Source: Pseudomonadota bacterium (lineage in GTDB: Bacteria > Pseudomonadota > Gammaproteobacteria > Acidiferrobacterales > Acidiferrobacteraceae). From it: DNA of 64,000 bases. The DNA lies in contig JAKBUS010000001.1 of NCBI GenBank assembly GCA_021841585.1, forward strand, positions 38,155 through 102,154, written 5' to 3'. This document shows positions 54,331 to 63,733 of this stretch, in pieces (within the stretch, counting starts at the first letter, position 1; each line of letters opens with the position of its first letter). The notes beneath the pieces are model-generated. The model was given only the letters and a program-made list of their open reading frames with translations. It ran no database searches and was not told the origin of the DNA. Made by a program: the position numbers and the translations under genes.

Positions 54331-55115
54331 GAGACCAGCCCGGCAGTGGGTGACGAGGGGTCAGCTGACGTGCGCCGTGGCATGCGCCCCGCGCGATAGG
54401 CCTGGCGGCCTGCCTCCACCCCCTTGCGCATGGCCTCAGCCATCATCACCGGGTCGCGGGCCGCCGCAATCGCCGTGTTCATCAGCACCCCATCACACCC
54501 AAGCTCCATGGCCACGGCCGCGTCCGAGGCCGTACCGACCCCGGCGTCGACCAGGATGGGCACGCGCGCATTTTCGACAATGAGGCGAATGTTCAAAGGG
54601 TTCCGTATACCCAGTCCGGAGCCGATGGGGGCCGCAAGCGGCATCACCGCGATGCAACCAATGGCCTCCAGTCGCTTGGCCGCAACCGGATCATCGCTTG
54701 TATAAACCATGACCTCGAAGCCTTCCGCCACCAACGTCTCGGCCGCTTTGATGGTCTCCATCATGTCCGGGAACAAGCTGCTTTTGTCGCCTATGACCTC
54801 GAGCTTCACAAGCCTGTGATCATCCAACAGCTCGCGCGCCAGTCGGCAAGTCCGCACCGCCTCGTCTGCCGTATAGCAGCCGGCGGTGTTGGGCAGGATC
54901 GTGAATCGCTCCGGGGGCAAGACCTCAAGCAGGTTGGGCTCGCCCGGATTTTGGCCGAGGTTGGTGCGTCGCACCGCCACGGTAACGATCTCCGCCCCGC
55001 TCGCCTCGATCGCGCGCCGCGTTTCGTCCAGGTCCTTGTATTTTCCTGTCCCGACGAGCAATCGCGAACCAAATGTGCGCGCACCCAGCCGCCAAACATC
55101 ATTTCCTTGCGCCAT
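54327..55115 (-). CDS. thiG: Thiazole synthase
   Basis: 262-aa TIM-barrel enzyme forming the thiazole phosphate of thiamine from DXP, dehydroglycine and ThiS thiocarboxylate. Marks: [32 protein letters not shown] with the Schiff-base Lys later in [22 protein letters not shown], and the phosphate loop [19 protein letters not shown]. The C-terminus has a short Arg- and Ser-rich extension. 2 bp separate it from thiS. Confidence 0.95.
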   Translation of the reverse strand: MAQGNDVWRLGARTFGSRLLVGTGKYKDLDETRRAIEASGAEIVTVAVRRTNLGQNPGEPNLLEVLPPERFTILPNTAGCYTADEAVRTCRLARELLDDHRLVKLEVIGDKSSLFPDMMETIKAAETLVAEGFEVMVYTSDDPVAAKRLEAIGCIAVMPLAAPIGSGLGIRNPLNIRLIVENARVPILVDAGVGTASDAAVAMELGCDGVLMNTAIAAARDPVMMAEAMRKGVEAGRQAYRAGRMPRRTSADPSSPTAGLVS

Positions 55116-55117
55116 CT

Positions 55118-55318
55118 TTAACCACCCCCAATTGCCTGAACAATCTCGATCCGATCGCCGTCTCGCAGGACACGCGTGCTGTGCTGGGCGCGGGGCACGA
55201 TCTCGTGGTTGATCTCGACTGCGATGCGCTTACCCACAAGCCCCATATCGACCAACAAAGCCGTGAGGCCCATGGTGTCGGGGAAGGTCCGAGACGTTCC
55301 GTTCACATAAATCTGCAT
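55118..55318 (-). CDS. thiS: Sulfur carrier protein ThiS
   Basis: 66-aa ubiquitin-like protein: [34 protein letters not shown], and the end [10 protein letters not shown] with the terminal Gly-Gly that is thiocarboxylated. ATG at 55318 is used; an in-frame GTG at 55330 has a better GGGGA site and could add four residues. No TPP riboswitch fits in the 62 bp between it and the tRNA gene. Confidence 0.9.
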   Translation of the reverse strand: MQIYVNGTSRTFPDTMGLTALLVDMGLVGKRIAVEINHEIVPRAQHSTRVLRDGDRIEIVQAIGGG

Positions 55319-55380
55319 GGACAATGGCACGTATCCCCAAAAAACGGTATATTGTATTGCCTCTCAGGCCGTCCGGCTAT

Positions 55381-55454
55381 GCGGGTGTAGTTCAATGGTA
55401 GAACTTCAGCTTCCCAAGCTGATAGCGAGGGTTCGATTCCCTTCACCCGCTCCA
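55381..55454 (+). tRNA. glyU: tRNA-Gly (anticodon CCC)
   Basis: 74 nt with encoded CCA. Acceptor arm GCGGGTG/CACCCGC, D-arm TAGTTCAATGGTAGAAC, anticodon stem TCAGC/GCTGA with loop TTCCCAA (anticodon CCC, reading GGG), and T-arm GAGGGTTCGATTCCCTT. Very similar to E. coli glyU. Confidence 0.97.
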
Positions 55455-55827
55455 CCTCAACCTTCCAGAGACCCCCAGGGGACGCGCGGGACCAGAACCA
55501 CGCGGCGTCAATGCGTCGGCGGCCCTATTCCCCCGATCACGCCTTCTCGCACATGATGCAGATGGCGCGGCGCACCCAAGCGGGGGCGTCGCAACGGCCC
55601 TTCATCCCAACACCCGACCCTTGAAGACCGATGATCCCCAGCAAACCGCGGGTTCCTGACCTGAATCGGCTATAGGCCCCGCCTCCGCCCTCGATGTCCA
55701 CGCCTCCCCGAACATCAAGACTTGGCTGACCGGGCGCCCTCGGCCGGACCCCTATGCGCACCCCGGACCTATGGTCAGCACCGCCGCGCCGCTTTAGACT
55801 GAGCCCCTTTCGTTTTCGGGCGGTAAC
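55455..55827. other. Intergenic stretch between tRNA-Gly and the AsmA gene
   Basis: 373 bp without a convincing gene. The minus-strand open frame here has no recognisable motif and runs into the AsmA coding sequence. The promoter of the asmA-mutY-yggX unit should lie in its right part, but I see no clear boxes. Confidence 0.3.
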
Positions 55828-57711
55828 GTGAAAAAACGCACGCGCATCCTCGCCATCACGGCAAGTGTCATCGTGGTCCTGTTCGCGGCCGGCGTCGCCC
55901 TCCTCCCGGCGCTCATGACCTTGGACGGGGTCAAGGGCCAGATCGCCGAGACCCTGAGTCAGGCGACCGGCCGATCCGTCAGGATTCACAGGCTTAGCCT
56001 ATCGGTCTTCCCATGGTTCGGTATCCGCCTGGACGGGGCTACGCTTGGTAACGCCCGCGGTTTCGGGTCCGTCCCGCTGGCGCGCGTCGACGATGTGCGC
56101 ATCGAGGTGCGCATCATCCCCCTGCTCAACCGCCACATCGTGTTGCGCCGCGTGATCCTGACGGGCCTACGCCTGAACCTCCAGGAGAACGCAGCCGGTC
56201 TCACCAATTGGGCCACGCTGACCCGTGCCAAGCCCACGCCCCGCGCGGCTGCGGCCGCAAAGGCCGAGGCCCATGAGGCGCCGGCCTTTGTTCTTGCAAG
56301 CGCCGCAGGCCTTACCGTAAGACGCGCGTTCATCCGCTACGACAACGCCCGCACGCACAGCCGCGACACGCTGTCTGATCTGGCCTTGCGCCTAGGTGTC
56401 GTCGTGCCGGGACGGCCGGTGGCCATCAGCCTCCACGCCCTTTTGAAGACCGCGGGCCATCCGCCCCTCCCGTTTCGCCTCGCCGCCCAGGCCACCTACA
56501 AAGCGTCCGGGCTCACGCTCGCCCCGTTGCGCCTGCAGGTTGCAAACCTCGTCGCCCACGGCAGGCTCCATGTCCTGCACGCCACCGCGGGCATCAGTGC
56601 CAGCGGCCGGCTCATTGTGCCCCCATTCGCCCCACGCCCCCTGCTGGCGGCCCTGGGTCTCCATTACACGCCGCGCGACCCCCATGTCCTGCAGCAGTCC
56701 TCGGCAGACCTGAGCTTCCATTGGGATCCATCCGCGCTCACGCTCGCCCCGTTGCGCCTGACACTCGACAAAACCACCATCACCGGCGGCATTACGCGCA
56801 TCGCCCGCCCGCTCCTGTACCGGGCCCGCCTTGCCATCGACCACCTACGGCCGATGCCTTATCTCCCTGCGCCCGCCAGTACCTCACCTGCGGCATCACC
56901 CGTGCGCACACCTGCGGGGCGCGCGCCGCCGTCGACGATCACAAGCACCCCGCTAGTCGCCACCATCTTCTGCGGGCGCCTCCACGTCCACGGCTTGGTG
57001 GCCACAAATCTCCACGCCCATATCCGCTCGTCCGCCGGTCACGTCGTCGTGAAGCCGCTGACCATGGCGCTCTACCAAGGCCGCTTCGCGGGCACCATCA
57101 AGGCCGCGCTCGCCAGCCATCCGCGCGCCTGGCGCGTGAATGCCCTGATCCAAAACGTCCAGGCGAGCGCGGTCCTGCGCGCCCTGCATCTCTTTCCGGA
57201 ATTCTCGGGGGCCGTGGATGCCGATCTCCACCTCCATGGCTCGGGGACGAAGCTTCCCGCCATCGAGCGTAGCGCCTCAGGACGCCTGACCGCGAGCATG
57301 CCAAAGGGCACCCTCCGCGGCATCGACCTCGATTTCATCGCCAAGGATCCCAAGGCCGTGGCGGGCGCGCACAAGGCCCGCGCCAACCAGGGCACGGCGT
57401 TCTCCAACTTGCATGCCAGCGCCACCGTCTCCCACGGCGTCGTCCATATGGGCGCTCTGGCGCTTCATACCACACGCGCCGTCATCCATGGACACGGCCG
57501 CGTAACGCTTGCCACGAAGAGCATTAACTATCTGCTCGACGTAGCCTTGCCGAGCGGCTTCGTCATCCCGGTGCGCGTCCACGGTCCGGCCGGCCACATC
57601 CGGTTCAATGTTTCCCTGAACCGGCTATTCAGCGATTCCACCCACAATGGTCTCGGCAAGACCCTGAACACCCTGGGTGGCGTCCTGAAGCATGCCCTCG
57701 GCATTCCCTAG
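55828..57711 (+). CDS. AsmA-family envelope protein
   Basis: 627 aa from GTG at 55828. An N-terminal anchor helix (ILAITASVIVVLFAAGVALL) leads into the AsmA start: TLDGVKGQIAETLSQATGRS and SLSVFPWFGIRLDGATLGNA. Beta-rich repeats follow, and the C-terminal AsmA domain has AIERSASGRLTASMPKGTL, then GIDLD. AsmA-like proteins bridge the inner and outer membrane and move phospholipid. The periplasmic part has unusually many His/Arg and few acidic residues. Located upstream of mutY, as in many gammaproteobacteria; coding ends nearly touch (2 bp). Confidence 0.88.
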   Translation: MKKRTRILAITASVIVVLFAAGVALLPALMTLDGVKGQIAETLSQATGRSVRIHRLSLSVFPWFGIRLDGATLGNARGFGSVPLARVDDVRIEVRIIPLLNRHIVLRRVILTGLRLNLQENAAGLTNWATLTRAKPTPRAAAAAKAEAHEAPAFVLASAAGLTVRRAFIRYDNARTHSRDTLSDLALRLGVVVPGRPVAISLHALLKTAGHPPLPFRLAAQATYKASGLTLAPLRLQVANLVAHGRLHVLHATAGISASGRLIVPPFAPRPLLAALGLHYTPRDPHVLQQSSADLSFHWDPSALTLAPLRLTLDKTTITGGITRIARPLLYRARLAIDHLRPMPYLPAPASTSPAASPVRTPAGRAPPSTITSTPLVATIFCGRLHVHGLVATNLHAHIRSSAGHVVVKPLTMALYQGRFAGTIKAALASHPRAWRVNALIQNVQASAVLRALHLFPEFSGAVDADLHLHGSGTKLPAIERSASGRLTASMPKGTLRGIDLDFIAKDPKAVAGAHKARANQGTAFSNLHASATVSHGVVHMGALALHTTRAVIHGHGRVTLATKSINYLLDVALPSGFVIPVRVHGPAGHIRFNVSLNRLFSDSTHNGLGKTLNTLGGVLKHALGIP

Positions 57712-57713
57712 CG

Positions 57714-58727
57714 GTGGACGATTTCGCGCGCCGGCTGCTTGCCTGGTATCGCCGCCATGGGCGCCACGACCTCCCATGGCAGGTCGGCGACCCCTATGCG
57801 CGTTGGCTCGCCGAGGTCATGCTCCAGCAGACCACGGTGACCGCTGTCATCCCCTATTTTCAGCGCTTCATGAATGCTTTTCCGACCGTGCAGGCGCTCG
57901 CCCGGGCCTCCCAGGACGAGGTCCTCGTCCACTGGGCGGGCCTCGGATACTATGCGCGGGCGCGCAATCTTCATGCCGCCGCCCGTCGCATCACCGAACA
58001 GTACGCCGGCGATTTTCCGCGCACCGCAGAGGCCTGGGCGGCCCTGCCCGGGGTGGGGCCGTCGACCGCCGCGGCGATCGTGGCGTTTGCCTTCGGAATC
58101 CCCGCGCCCATACTCGACGCCAACGCCCGCCGCGTATTGGCCCGTTACCACGCGGTAAGCGGCCGAGATGCGCGCGCCCTGCGCGAGCTCTGGATGCACG
58201 CCCGCGACCACACCCCCACGCGTGAAGCGGCCGCCTATACGCAAGCGATCATGGACCTCGGTGCGCTGGTCTGCCGCAAGACCCCGGACTGCGCCGCCTG
58301 CCCGGTCGCCGCGGACTGCGCCTTCGAGGGCGAGGACGTGCCAGTTATGCGGCGAGCGCGCCCCGAGCGCGCGGTATTCATGGCCGTGATTCGCGATCCG
58401 AAGCGCGGCTTCTTGCTGGTACGCAGGCCCCCCCACGGTGTCTGGGGCGGGCTCTGGAGTCTGCCGGAAAGCGCCGAGCTCAAAGACCTGCCGGCGGCGG
58501 TCGCGGCCTTGGGTCTTGAGCCCCGGCTGGGCACGGCCGCGGCGCCTATCCGCCATGTATTTACCCACTTCCGGCTAACCATAACGCCGATCCCCATCGA
58601 GGGGGCGTCTCAAGGATGCGGCGTAGCGGAGCGCGGCGACGTGATGTGGTATAAAGGACGCGGGCCTGGTCCCGGGATGCCAGCACCCATTCGCCGCCTG
58701 CTCAACCAATTTCTGGAGGTGCCATGA
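57714..58727 (+). CDS. mutY: A/G-specific adenine DNA glycosylase
   Basis: 337-aa base-excision enzyme removing A opposite 8-oxoG. The catalytic Glu is in [12 protein letters not shown] (usually MLQQTQV); Hh[16 protein letters not shown]; catalytic Asp in [13 protein letters not shown] (usually LDGNVxRV). The iron-sulfur cysteines are [16 protein letters not shown]: the first gap is five residues, where the family has six. A NUDIX-like C-terminal domain ([22 protein letters not shown]) recognises 8-oxoG. GTG at 57714 is the start. Overlaps yggX by ATGA. Confidence 0.94.
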   Translation: MDDFARRLLAWYRRHGRHDLPWQVGDPYARWLAEVMLQQTTVTAVIPYFQRFMNAFPTVQALARASQDEVLVHWAGLGYYARARNLHAAARRITEQYAGDFPRTAEAWAALPGVGPSTAAAIVAFAFGIPAPILDANARRVLARYHAVSGRDARALRELWMHARDHTPTREAAAYTQAIMDLGALVCRKTPDCAACPVAADCAFEGEDVPVMRRARPERAVFMAVIRDPKRGFLLVRRPPHGVWGGLWSLPESAELKDLPAAVAALGLEPRLGTAAAPIRHVFTHFRLTITPIPIEGASQGCGVAERGDVMWYKGRGPGPGMPAPIRRLLNQFLEVP

Positions 58728-58999
58728 GTCGAACCGTATTGTGCGTGAAGCTCAAGAAAGAAGCGGAGGGCTTGGCCTACCCGACCTACCCAGGCGAGCT
58801 CGGCAAGCGGATCTTCGAGAGCGTCTCCAAGGAGGCCTGGGGACAATGGCTCGGCCACCAGACCATGCTCATCAACGAGTACCGCCTGAGCCCGATGGAC
58901 CCCAAGGCGCGCAAGTTTCTCGAAAAGGAAATGGAGTCGTATTTCTTTGGTGAGGGCTCGACGATCCCCGAGGGCTACAAGCCCCCGGGGAGCAAATGA
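58724..58999 (+). CDS. Probable Fe(2+)-trafficking protein YggX
   Basis: 91 aa: [60 protein letters not shown] and [14 protein letters not shown]. All family blocks and the single Cys near the N-terminus are present. Protects iron-sulfur proteins from oxidation in enteric bacteria. The mutY-yggX pair is conserved, consistent with MutY carrying an iron-sulfur cluster. Confidence 0.95.
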   Translation: MSRTVLCVKLKKEAEGLAYPTYPGELGKRIFESVSKEAWGQWLGHQTMLINEYRLSPMDPKARKFLEKEMESYFFGEGSTIPEGYKPPGSK

Positions 59000-59008
59000 C
59001 CACGCGCC

Positions 59009-59734
59009 CTACGCGTGCCCCTTCACGAGGTTCGCCGTAAAGAAGTTCTTCGTCATGCGCCAGCCGGTCTCGGTGGCGCGCGCCTCGGCCGGGCCCGCCT
59101 TGTCCATGAAGGCATGCCCGACGTCTGGGAATACACTCATCGTATAGCGCTTGTTAGCGCGGCTCAGGCTTTCGGCCACGCGCGCGTGCTCATCGGGCCC
59201 TATCGAGGTATCTTGGGCCCCATAGCAAAGCAGTAGCGGCGCCTGCAGCCGCGGGACGTTGCCCAGAATCGAGGTCCGGCCGAGCATATCCTTGGGATTG
59301 TCTATTCCACCGCCATAGAAAGATATGGTTGCGCCGATGTCGTGCGGATAGCGTGTCGCCGCGAGGAATGCCAAACGACCGCCGTTGCAAAATCCCATGA
59401 CGCCAAGCCTGTCGGCCGCCACGTCCTTGCGCGCCTTAAAAAAACCGACGGCGCGATCGAAGGCATCCATCACCCCCTCGTCCCCGACGGCCTTAAATTT
59501 GGCCGCGGCCCCCTGAATATCCGGCGGCGCGAACAGCGCCCCGTCGTAGAAGTCGAGCACGAAGGCGGCAAATCCAAGCCCCGCAAGTTTCTCGCCCACG
59601 ACCCGCATATGGTCGTTGACACCCCAGATCTCCATGAACACGACCACGAGCGGCGCGGGGCCGCCGGGCGGCTTGACGAGGTAACCGCGCACATTGGACT
59701 CATCCAGATAAGCCGCGGATTTTTGCTTTTCCAT
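59009..59734 (-). CDS. Dienelactone hydrolase family protein
   Basis: 241-aa alpha/beta hydrolase. Nucleophile Cys in LGVMGFCNGGRLAFLAA, Asp in CYGAQDTSIGPDEHARV, His in FPDVGHAFMD: the full Cys-Asp-His triad. Strand order and length fit the family. The N-terminal QKSAAYLDESNVRGYLVKPP segment has no signal peptide, so it is cytosolic. Substrate unknown; no aromatic-degradation genes are nearby. It converges on yggX with a 9-bp gap. Confidence 0.88.
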   Translation of the reverse strand: MEKQKSAAYLDESNVRGYLVKPPGGPAPLVVVFMEIWGVNDHMRVVGEKLAGLGFAAFVLDFYDGALFAPPDIQGAAAKFKAVGDEGVMDAFDRAVGFFKARKDVAADRLGVMGFCNGGRLAFLAATRYPHDIGATISFYGGGIDNPKDMLGRTSILGNVPRLQAPLLLCYGAQDTSIGPDEHARVAESLSRANKRYTMSVFPDVGHAFMDKAGPAEARATETGWRMTKNFFTANLVKGHA

Positions 59735-59779
59735 GTCAGTTTTCTCCTTTGGAACAAAGGATAAACGAAATCCGCCGCG

Positions 59780-61150
59780 CTACGCGCCGACCGCGCACTG
59801 CGCAAGTTGTGCCGTGGTCGGTTCCGCGCAGCAGTACCAAGGCTCGGATAGCTGCGGGCCCTCGGGCCCCGCGCAGCCGGCCGCGAGCGCCGGGACCTTG
59901 CGTCCCGCCGCCTCATGCGCCAGCCGCCACAGACCCGCAAAGGTCTCCCAGCGGCTGCATTCGCTCCCGGCCTGCTCCACCCATGCCTGGGCGCGGGCCT
60001 GCAAGACATCGACGCGCGCGTCGGGGTTTGCCCACGGGTAGCCCAGGATCGCATCGGTGAATGGCTGAAGCTGTTCGCGAAAGCCTGGGATGCGCAGGAG
60101 ATAGGAATCCTCCGGAATGAGCAGGCGGATTGCAAGCTGAATGGGCGCCACGCTGTTGATAAGCCCGAGGTCGCGCACGCGCGCGAGCAGGCCCACATAA
60201 TCGTCAAGGGTCGTCCAAGGGGTAAACGGCACGAAGGTCGGGGCGAGCGCCATGCCGGCTCCGCGCACCAGCGCCACGGCGCGGCCAATGTCTTCCCCCG
60301 CGTGCCCCTTGTCGAGGTGACCAAGCACCGTATCGTCGAACGACTCGGCGGCGCTTGTGATGAACAGACAGCCGTACTCGCGCAGCCGCGGCAAAAGGTC
60401 TTGATGCGTCAAGATATGCGAGATCTTGATCGTGGCGTCGAAGGTCACATGCGGCCAACGATCATGTATCACCGCCAGCACCCGCAGGGCGTGGGTGGGC
60501 CCGTTCAGGAAATCCGGGTCCCCGAAGGACAGGTGGGTGGCGCCCTGTGCTATCTGCTGCTCGGCGTCGGCGACCACCACGTCCCGCGGGATCGCTCGGA
60601 ACCGACCCTCGTACACGGGGACCAGCGGGCAGTGACGGCAAAGATACTTGCAACCACGCGAGGCCTCCACGAAGCCCACGGTCTTGCGCGAGCCATCCGG
60701 CAGCCCGAGGTGCGCATAGCGCGCCAGGGGCGGCAGCCCGGCGCGATCTGGGACCACGAACGTCACCTTCGCAAGGCCCCCGTCCGGTTCGCCCCCCGCA
60801 GCTACCGCGAGCAGGCCGTTCTCGAACTCCGGACCCAGCACCACATCCACGCCCAAACCCCTCAGAAGCGCCCGGTTAGGTGGGCCATAGACCCCATAAC
60901 AGACAATGCGCGCACCGCGGGCCCGGCGCCGCAACTCCGGCAACAGGCCCATGGCGATGCGCGTGGCGGTGTGCATGCCAAGCGCGATCCCGATAAGCCC
61001 GAAGCCGTCGAGGCCGCCCCTGGGAAGCGTGGCGAGCGTCAAGTCGACCAAAACCACCTCGTGGCCGCGCGCGCGCAGCAGCGCCGCGGGGTGGGCCAGC
61101 GAGTGGGGTTGACGGCCGAGCTCGTACGGGCTGATCAAAAGCACTTTCAT
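59780..61150 (-). CDS. B12-binding-type radical SAM protein with CCAEP tail
   Basis: 456 aa. N-terminal B12-binding-like Rossmann domain (KVLLISPYELGRQPHSLAHP, LPRGGLDGFGLIGIALGMHT). Radical SAM motif GCKYLCRHCPLVP (CxxxCxxC) near residue 175, then LSFGDPDFLNGPTHALRVLA and TSAAESFDD. The last 50 residues end in EPWYCCAEPTTAQL. This looks like the 'CUAEP/CCAEP-tail radical SAM (seleno)protein' family, in which the first Cys of the tail pair or its neighbour is selenocysteine in some members; here both codons are TGC. ATG at 61150 has GGGGG upstream. Reaction unknown. Confidence 0.8.
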   Translation of the reverse strand: MKVLLISPYELGRQPHSLAHPAALLRARGHEVVLVDLTLATLPRGGLDGFGLIGIALGMHTATRIAMGLLPELRRRARGARIVCYGVYGPPNRALLRGLGVDVVLGPEFENGLLAVAAGGEPDGGLAKVTFVVPDRAGLPPLARYAHLGLPDGSRKTVGFVEASRGCKYLCRHCPLVPVYEGRFRAIPRDVVVADAEQQIAQGATHLSFGDPDFLNGPTHALRVLAVIHDRWPHVTFDATIKISHILTHQDLLPRLREYGCLFITSAAESFDDTVLGHLDKGHAGEDIGRAVALVRGAGMALAPTFVPFTPWTTLDDYVGLLARVRDLGLINSVAPIQLAIRLLIPEDSYLLRIPGFREQLQPFTDAILGYPWANPDARVDVLQARAQAWVEQAGSECSRWETFAGLWRLAHEAAGRKVPALAAGCAGPEGPQLSEPWYCCAEPTTAQLAQCAVGA

Positions 61151-61324
61151 GCCCCCATGATACGGGAAAGCCGTGCCCTTGTCGGCCCGCCCCCGGTCCG
61201 CGGGGCTGCGGGTCACCACGACACGCCGCCCCGCCCCACAACACCCCCTTGTCCATGATCCCGCTGTCTTGCTGCCGCGGGACGTCTTGACGTGGCCCGG
61301 GTGAGCGGCTTTAATGCGCGCTTC

Positions 61325-61400
<76 letters not shown>

Positions 61401-61746
61401 ATGAAAACAATGACTTAAGGCGTTTTCCGCAATACCGAATTTTTCCATGTAAGCACTCGGGGCGATTTCGGCCCTACCTCGCCCTTCCCTTGACTCCCTG
61501 CCGGTATCGGGCTGCTCAGGTCGGACACGACAGTAGGGGGATTATGGGCCGGAACCTTTCTCCCAGGACACAACAGATCACTACGATAAAGGATTCTGTT
61601 GGTGGAATTCTGCGAGAATACGCTCGCGCAAAAGCCGACCGCCCAGTGCCGTTGGCGGTACACAGTAACCGACCCATAACACACCCTGCCGCAGTTCCCC
61701 TGATCCCGTTACGCTTCCCGTCCATCACATTGATGGAGGGTGGTGA
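61401..61746. other. Spacer between tRNA-Phe and the IS66 remnant
   Basis: 346 bp, no gene. GTAAGC at 61449-61454 could be the left end of the IS66-type element (such ends start GTAAGC), but I could not match a right end, so this is tentative. The first 48 bp after the tRNA are unrelated DNA. Confidence 0.3.
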
Positions 61747-62075
61747 GTGGCGAAGATCCGCAATCATAAAGCCTGGCAAGCGCTTTTTTGGTGCGAGGCA
61801 AGCGCGAAGAGTGCGCGTGACTTCTGTGCCCGCCACGGCCTGCAGTTGGCGTACTTCTATCGGCGCAGCCTGGAGCGCCGCGGGCGTTCGGCGAGTCGCC
61901 GGGGGCAAGATACGCAGCCCACTCCAACCGTTGCGGCCTTCGTGCCGGTGACACGGTCACACCCCGCGGTCCACAGGCGGCGATCACGCTCACCGCCGGC
62001 AAGGCCTCTCTGGCGCTCTCGTCTTCCGTGTCCCCCGCCTGGGTGGCCGCCCTCCTTATGGCCCTTAAGGCCTGA
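61747..62075 (+). pseudogene. IS66 tnpA remnant, frameshifted
   Basis: GTG start, then KIRNHKAWQALFWCEASAKS and ARDFCARHGLQLAYFYRRSL, the TnpA helix-turn-helix. The frame is lost near 61960. In another frame the normal C-terminus returns (AITLTAGKASLALSSSVSPA, WVAALLMALKA) and stops at 62073-62075. Confidence 0.75.
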
Positions 62076-62080
62076 TTCCC

Positions 62081-62436
62081 ATGCGCATGTTCATAGAGCC
62101 GCTGGCCGTATACCTGCACCGCGAGCCCATAGACATCCGGGCGAGGATAGACGGGCTCGCTATAAGGGTGGAGCAAAAGATGACCTTGTCGCCTTTGACG
62201 GGTGCCCTTTTGCCTTCACGAACCGCAGGCGCAACCGCGTGAAGGTCCTTTATTGGGATCAGACCGAGCTTGCGCTGTGGGTCAAGCGCCTGGAGGCGGC
62301 GCGCTTCGCCTAGCCGCGCAAAGTCTCCGATGCGGTGTGGGCGCTCACACAAGACCGGCTTTAGTGGCTGCTCGCAGGCTACGACATCACGCTCATGAAG
62401 CCGCAGCGGTCCTTGGTGTATCAGTGGGTTTCTTAA
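62081..62436 (+). pseudogene. IS66 tnpB remnant, frameshifted and with stop codons
   Basis: ATG at 62081 opens MRMFIEPLAVYLHREPIDIR and ARIDGLAIRVEQKMTLSPLT. The frame shifts near 62180; the continuation FAFTNRRRNRVKVLYWDQTE is the TnpB signature. Two TAG stops follow, before PRKVSDAVW and before WLLAGYDITLMKPQRS. It ends at TAA 62434-62436. Confidence 0.8.
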
Positions 62437-62492
62437 GTCAACAATCTATTATTTGTGTGGGATGTCTGTTCGATTATCGTATAATCGTGGCT

Positions 62493-62861
62493 ATGAAAAA
62501 CAGTATACGAGACACGGCGCTACCGAACGATATCGAGGCCCTGAAGGCCGTGATCGTCGAGCGCGACGAGACGATCAGTGAGCGCGATGCCACGATCGAA
62601 CGCTTGACGCGTCATGCCGAGCGCCTGCAAGAACAATTGAACTAGGCCGCCCGGCGCTATAGCGCGCACAGCAAAAAAGGCCCAAGCCCGCAGATGGGGC
62701 TCTTTGGTGAGGTCGAGGTCGAGGCTCTTGCCACTGAAGAGCCGCCAGCAGTCGAGAGCGTGGTGGCAGGCCACATCCATCGGCAAGGCCCGGGGCTATC
62801 GGAAGCCCTTGCCCACCGCTCAAAGCCTACAGGCGGCCTGCCGATTCACCTTGAAGGATAA
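62493..62861 (+). pseudogene. IS66 tnpC remnant, N-terminal part with internal stop
   Basis: ATG at 62493: LPNDIEALKAVIVERDETIS and a coiled coil up to LQEQLN, then TAG at 62643. Reading through gives AARRYSAHSKKGPSPQMGLF, GEVEVEALA and AGHIHRQGPG, the usual TnpC N-terminal domain. A TAA closes at 62859-62861; the transposase core is deleted. Confidence 0.78.
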
Positions 62862-63148
62862 TGGGGTGCTATGACCGCGCAGAGCCCTTGCCGGGGCGCG
62901 ACCTTCCCCCTATTTGAAAGCCGCTTCTCGCGACGGGCGGGCTCCCTGTGGGTCTCGAAGGTGCCAGCCGCCAATATCATCGGGCGCATTCCGTATCGGT
63001 TGGCGCCATTATACCATAACGGCTTGTGTATATAAACTGAATTGGGGTTGTCCAAAGCGACGTCGAAGACGGGGTGGAGCGGATGACGAGGCCCGAGTCT
63101 TAGGACGACCCACTATTGTGTCAATTGTGTCAATCCCTCCATCCTGAG

Positions 63149-63712
63149 CTACCGATAAAAAATTCCCCGGAAGATAGGCGCACCCTTCTTTTGGTGAAGG
63201 ATGGCAAAGCTGATGTGGCCAATCAAGTATGCCCACACGAAATAGGAAATCATTTTATGCAGCCATGACACCTGCATATACTCATGGAAATCCGTCGAAC
63301 TGCTCGAGGCCCCATGTCCGCCAGGGATGACGAAAAATATCCAGACACCGGTGATCGCCATGCCTGTGACGGCCAAGATCCCTAAGCCATGCCAAAAGCT
63401 CGCGAGACCGATATGATTAGGCCCACCCGACGGCAACGTGCCGCGGAAAAGTCCGCGTATGTCCGCCCCTACAGCCTGCATGCCTGCGCGGTTCCAGGGA
63501 AAGAGCGTGCCAAAATCCTGGATAGAATATATCCACAACCAGACGACAAATATCACGGTGCTGGCCGCTAGCCCGTCCCACTCATGAAAATAAAAAAATG
63601 CCCGGGTCTGCGGATCCGGGACCAGTAGACCGGAGATTAACTGAGCACTGATTGTCAGTGCCAGGCCCCAGTGCAAAATACGGGTCATCAGATCCCATCG
63701 CGTCTCATCCAT
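63149..63712 (-). CDS. Cytochrome b561-type membrane cytochrome b
   Basis: 187 aa with four membrane helices: residues about 12-32 (ILHWGLALTISAQLISGLLV), 45-65, 95-118 (FWHGLGILAVTGMAITGVWI) and 145-168. His residues in ILHWG, FYFHEW, FWHGL and in WLHKM/LIGHIS/ILHQ are candidate haem b ligands. Relatives carry electrons between quinones and periplasmic dehydrogenases. ATG at 63712 has AGGAGG 7 bp upstream, which decides the start. No partner gene is visible before the window ends. Confidence 0.85.
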   Translation of the reverse strand: MDETRWDLMTRILHWGLALTISAQLISGLLVPDPQTRAFFYFHEWDGLAASTVIFVVWLWIYSIQDFGTLFPWNRAGMQAVGADIRGLFRGTLPSGGPNHIGLASFWHGLGILAVTGMAITGVWIFFVIPGGHGASSSSTDFHEYMQVSWLHKMISYFVWAYLIGHISFAILHQKKGAPIFRGIFYR

Positions 63713-63733
63713 TGCAACCCTCCTCATGGGCAA

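Larger units (their letters stand above)
61747..62861 (+). mobile_element. Decayed IS66-family insertion sequence
   Basis: Three genes in the IS66 order tnpA-tnpB-tnpC are recognisable, each broken. tnpC keeps only its N-terminal part; the DDE catalytic core is absent and the sequence after 62861 shows no transposase. The element cannot move. Inverted repeats not established. Confidence 0.8.

Noticed and set aside
55319-55380. TPP riboswitch in front of thiS
   Set aside because: Only 62 bp are available before tRNA-Gly, and no CUGAGA-type core is visible.
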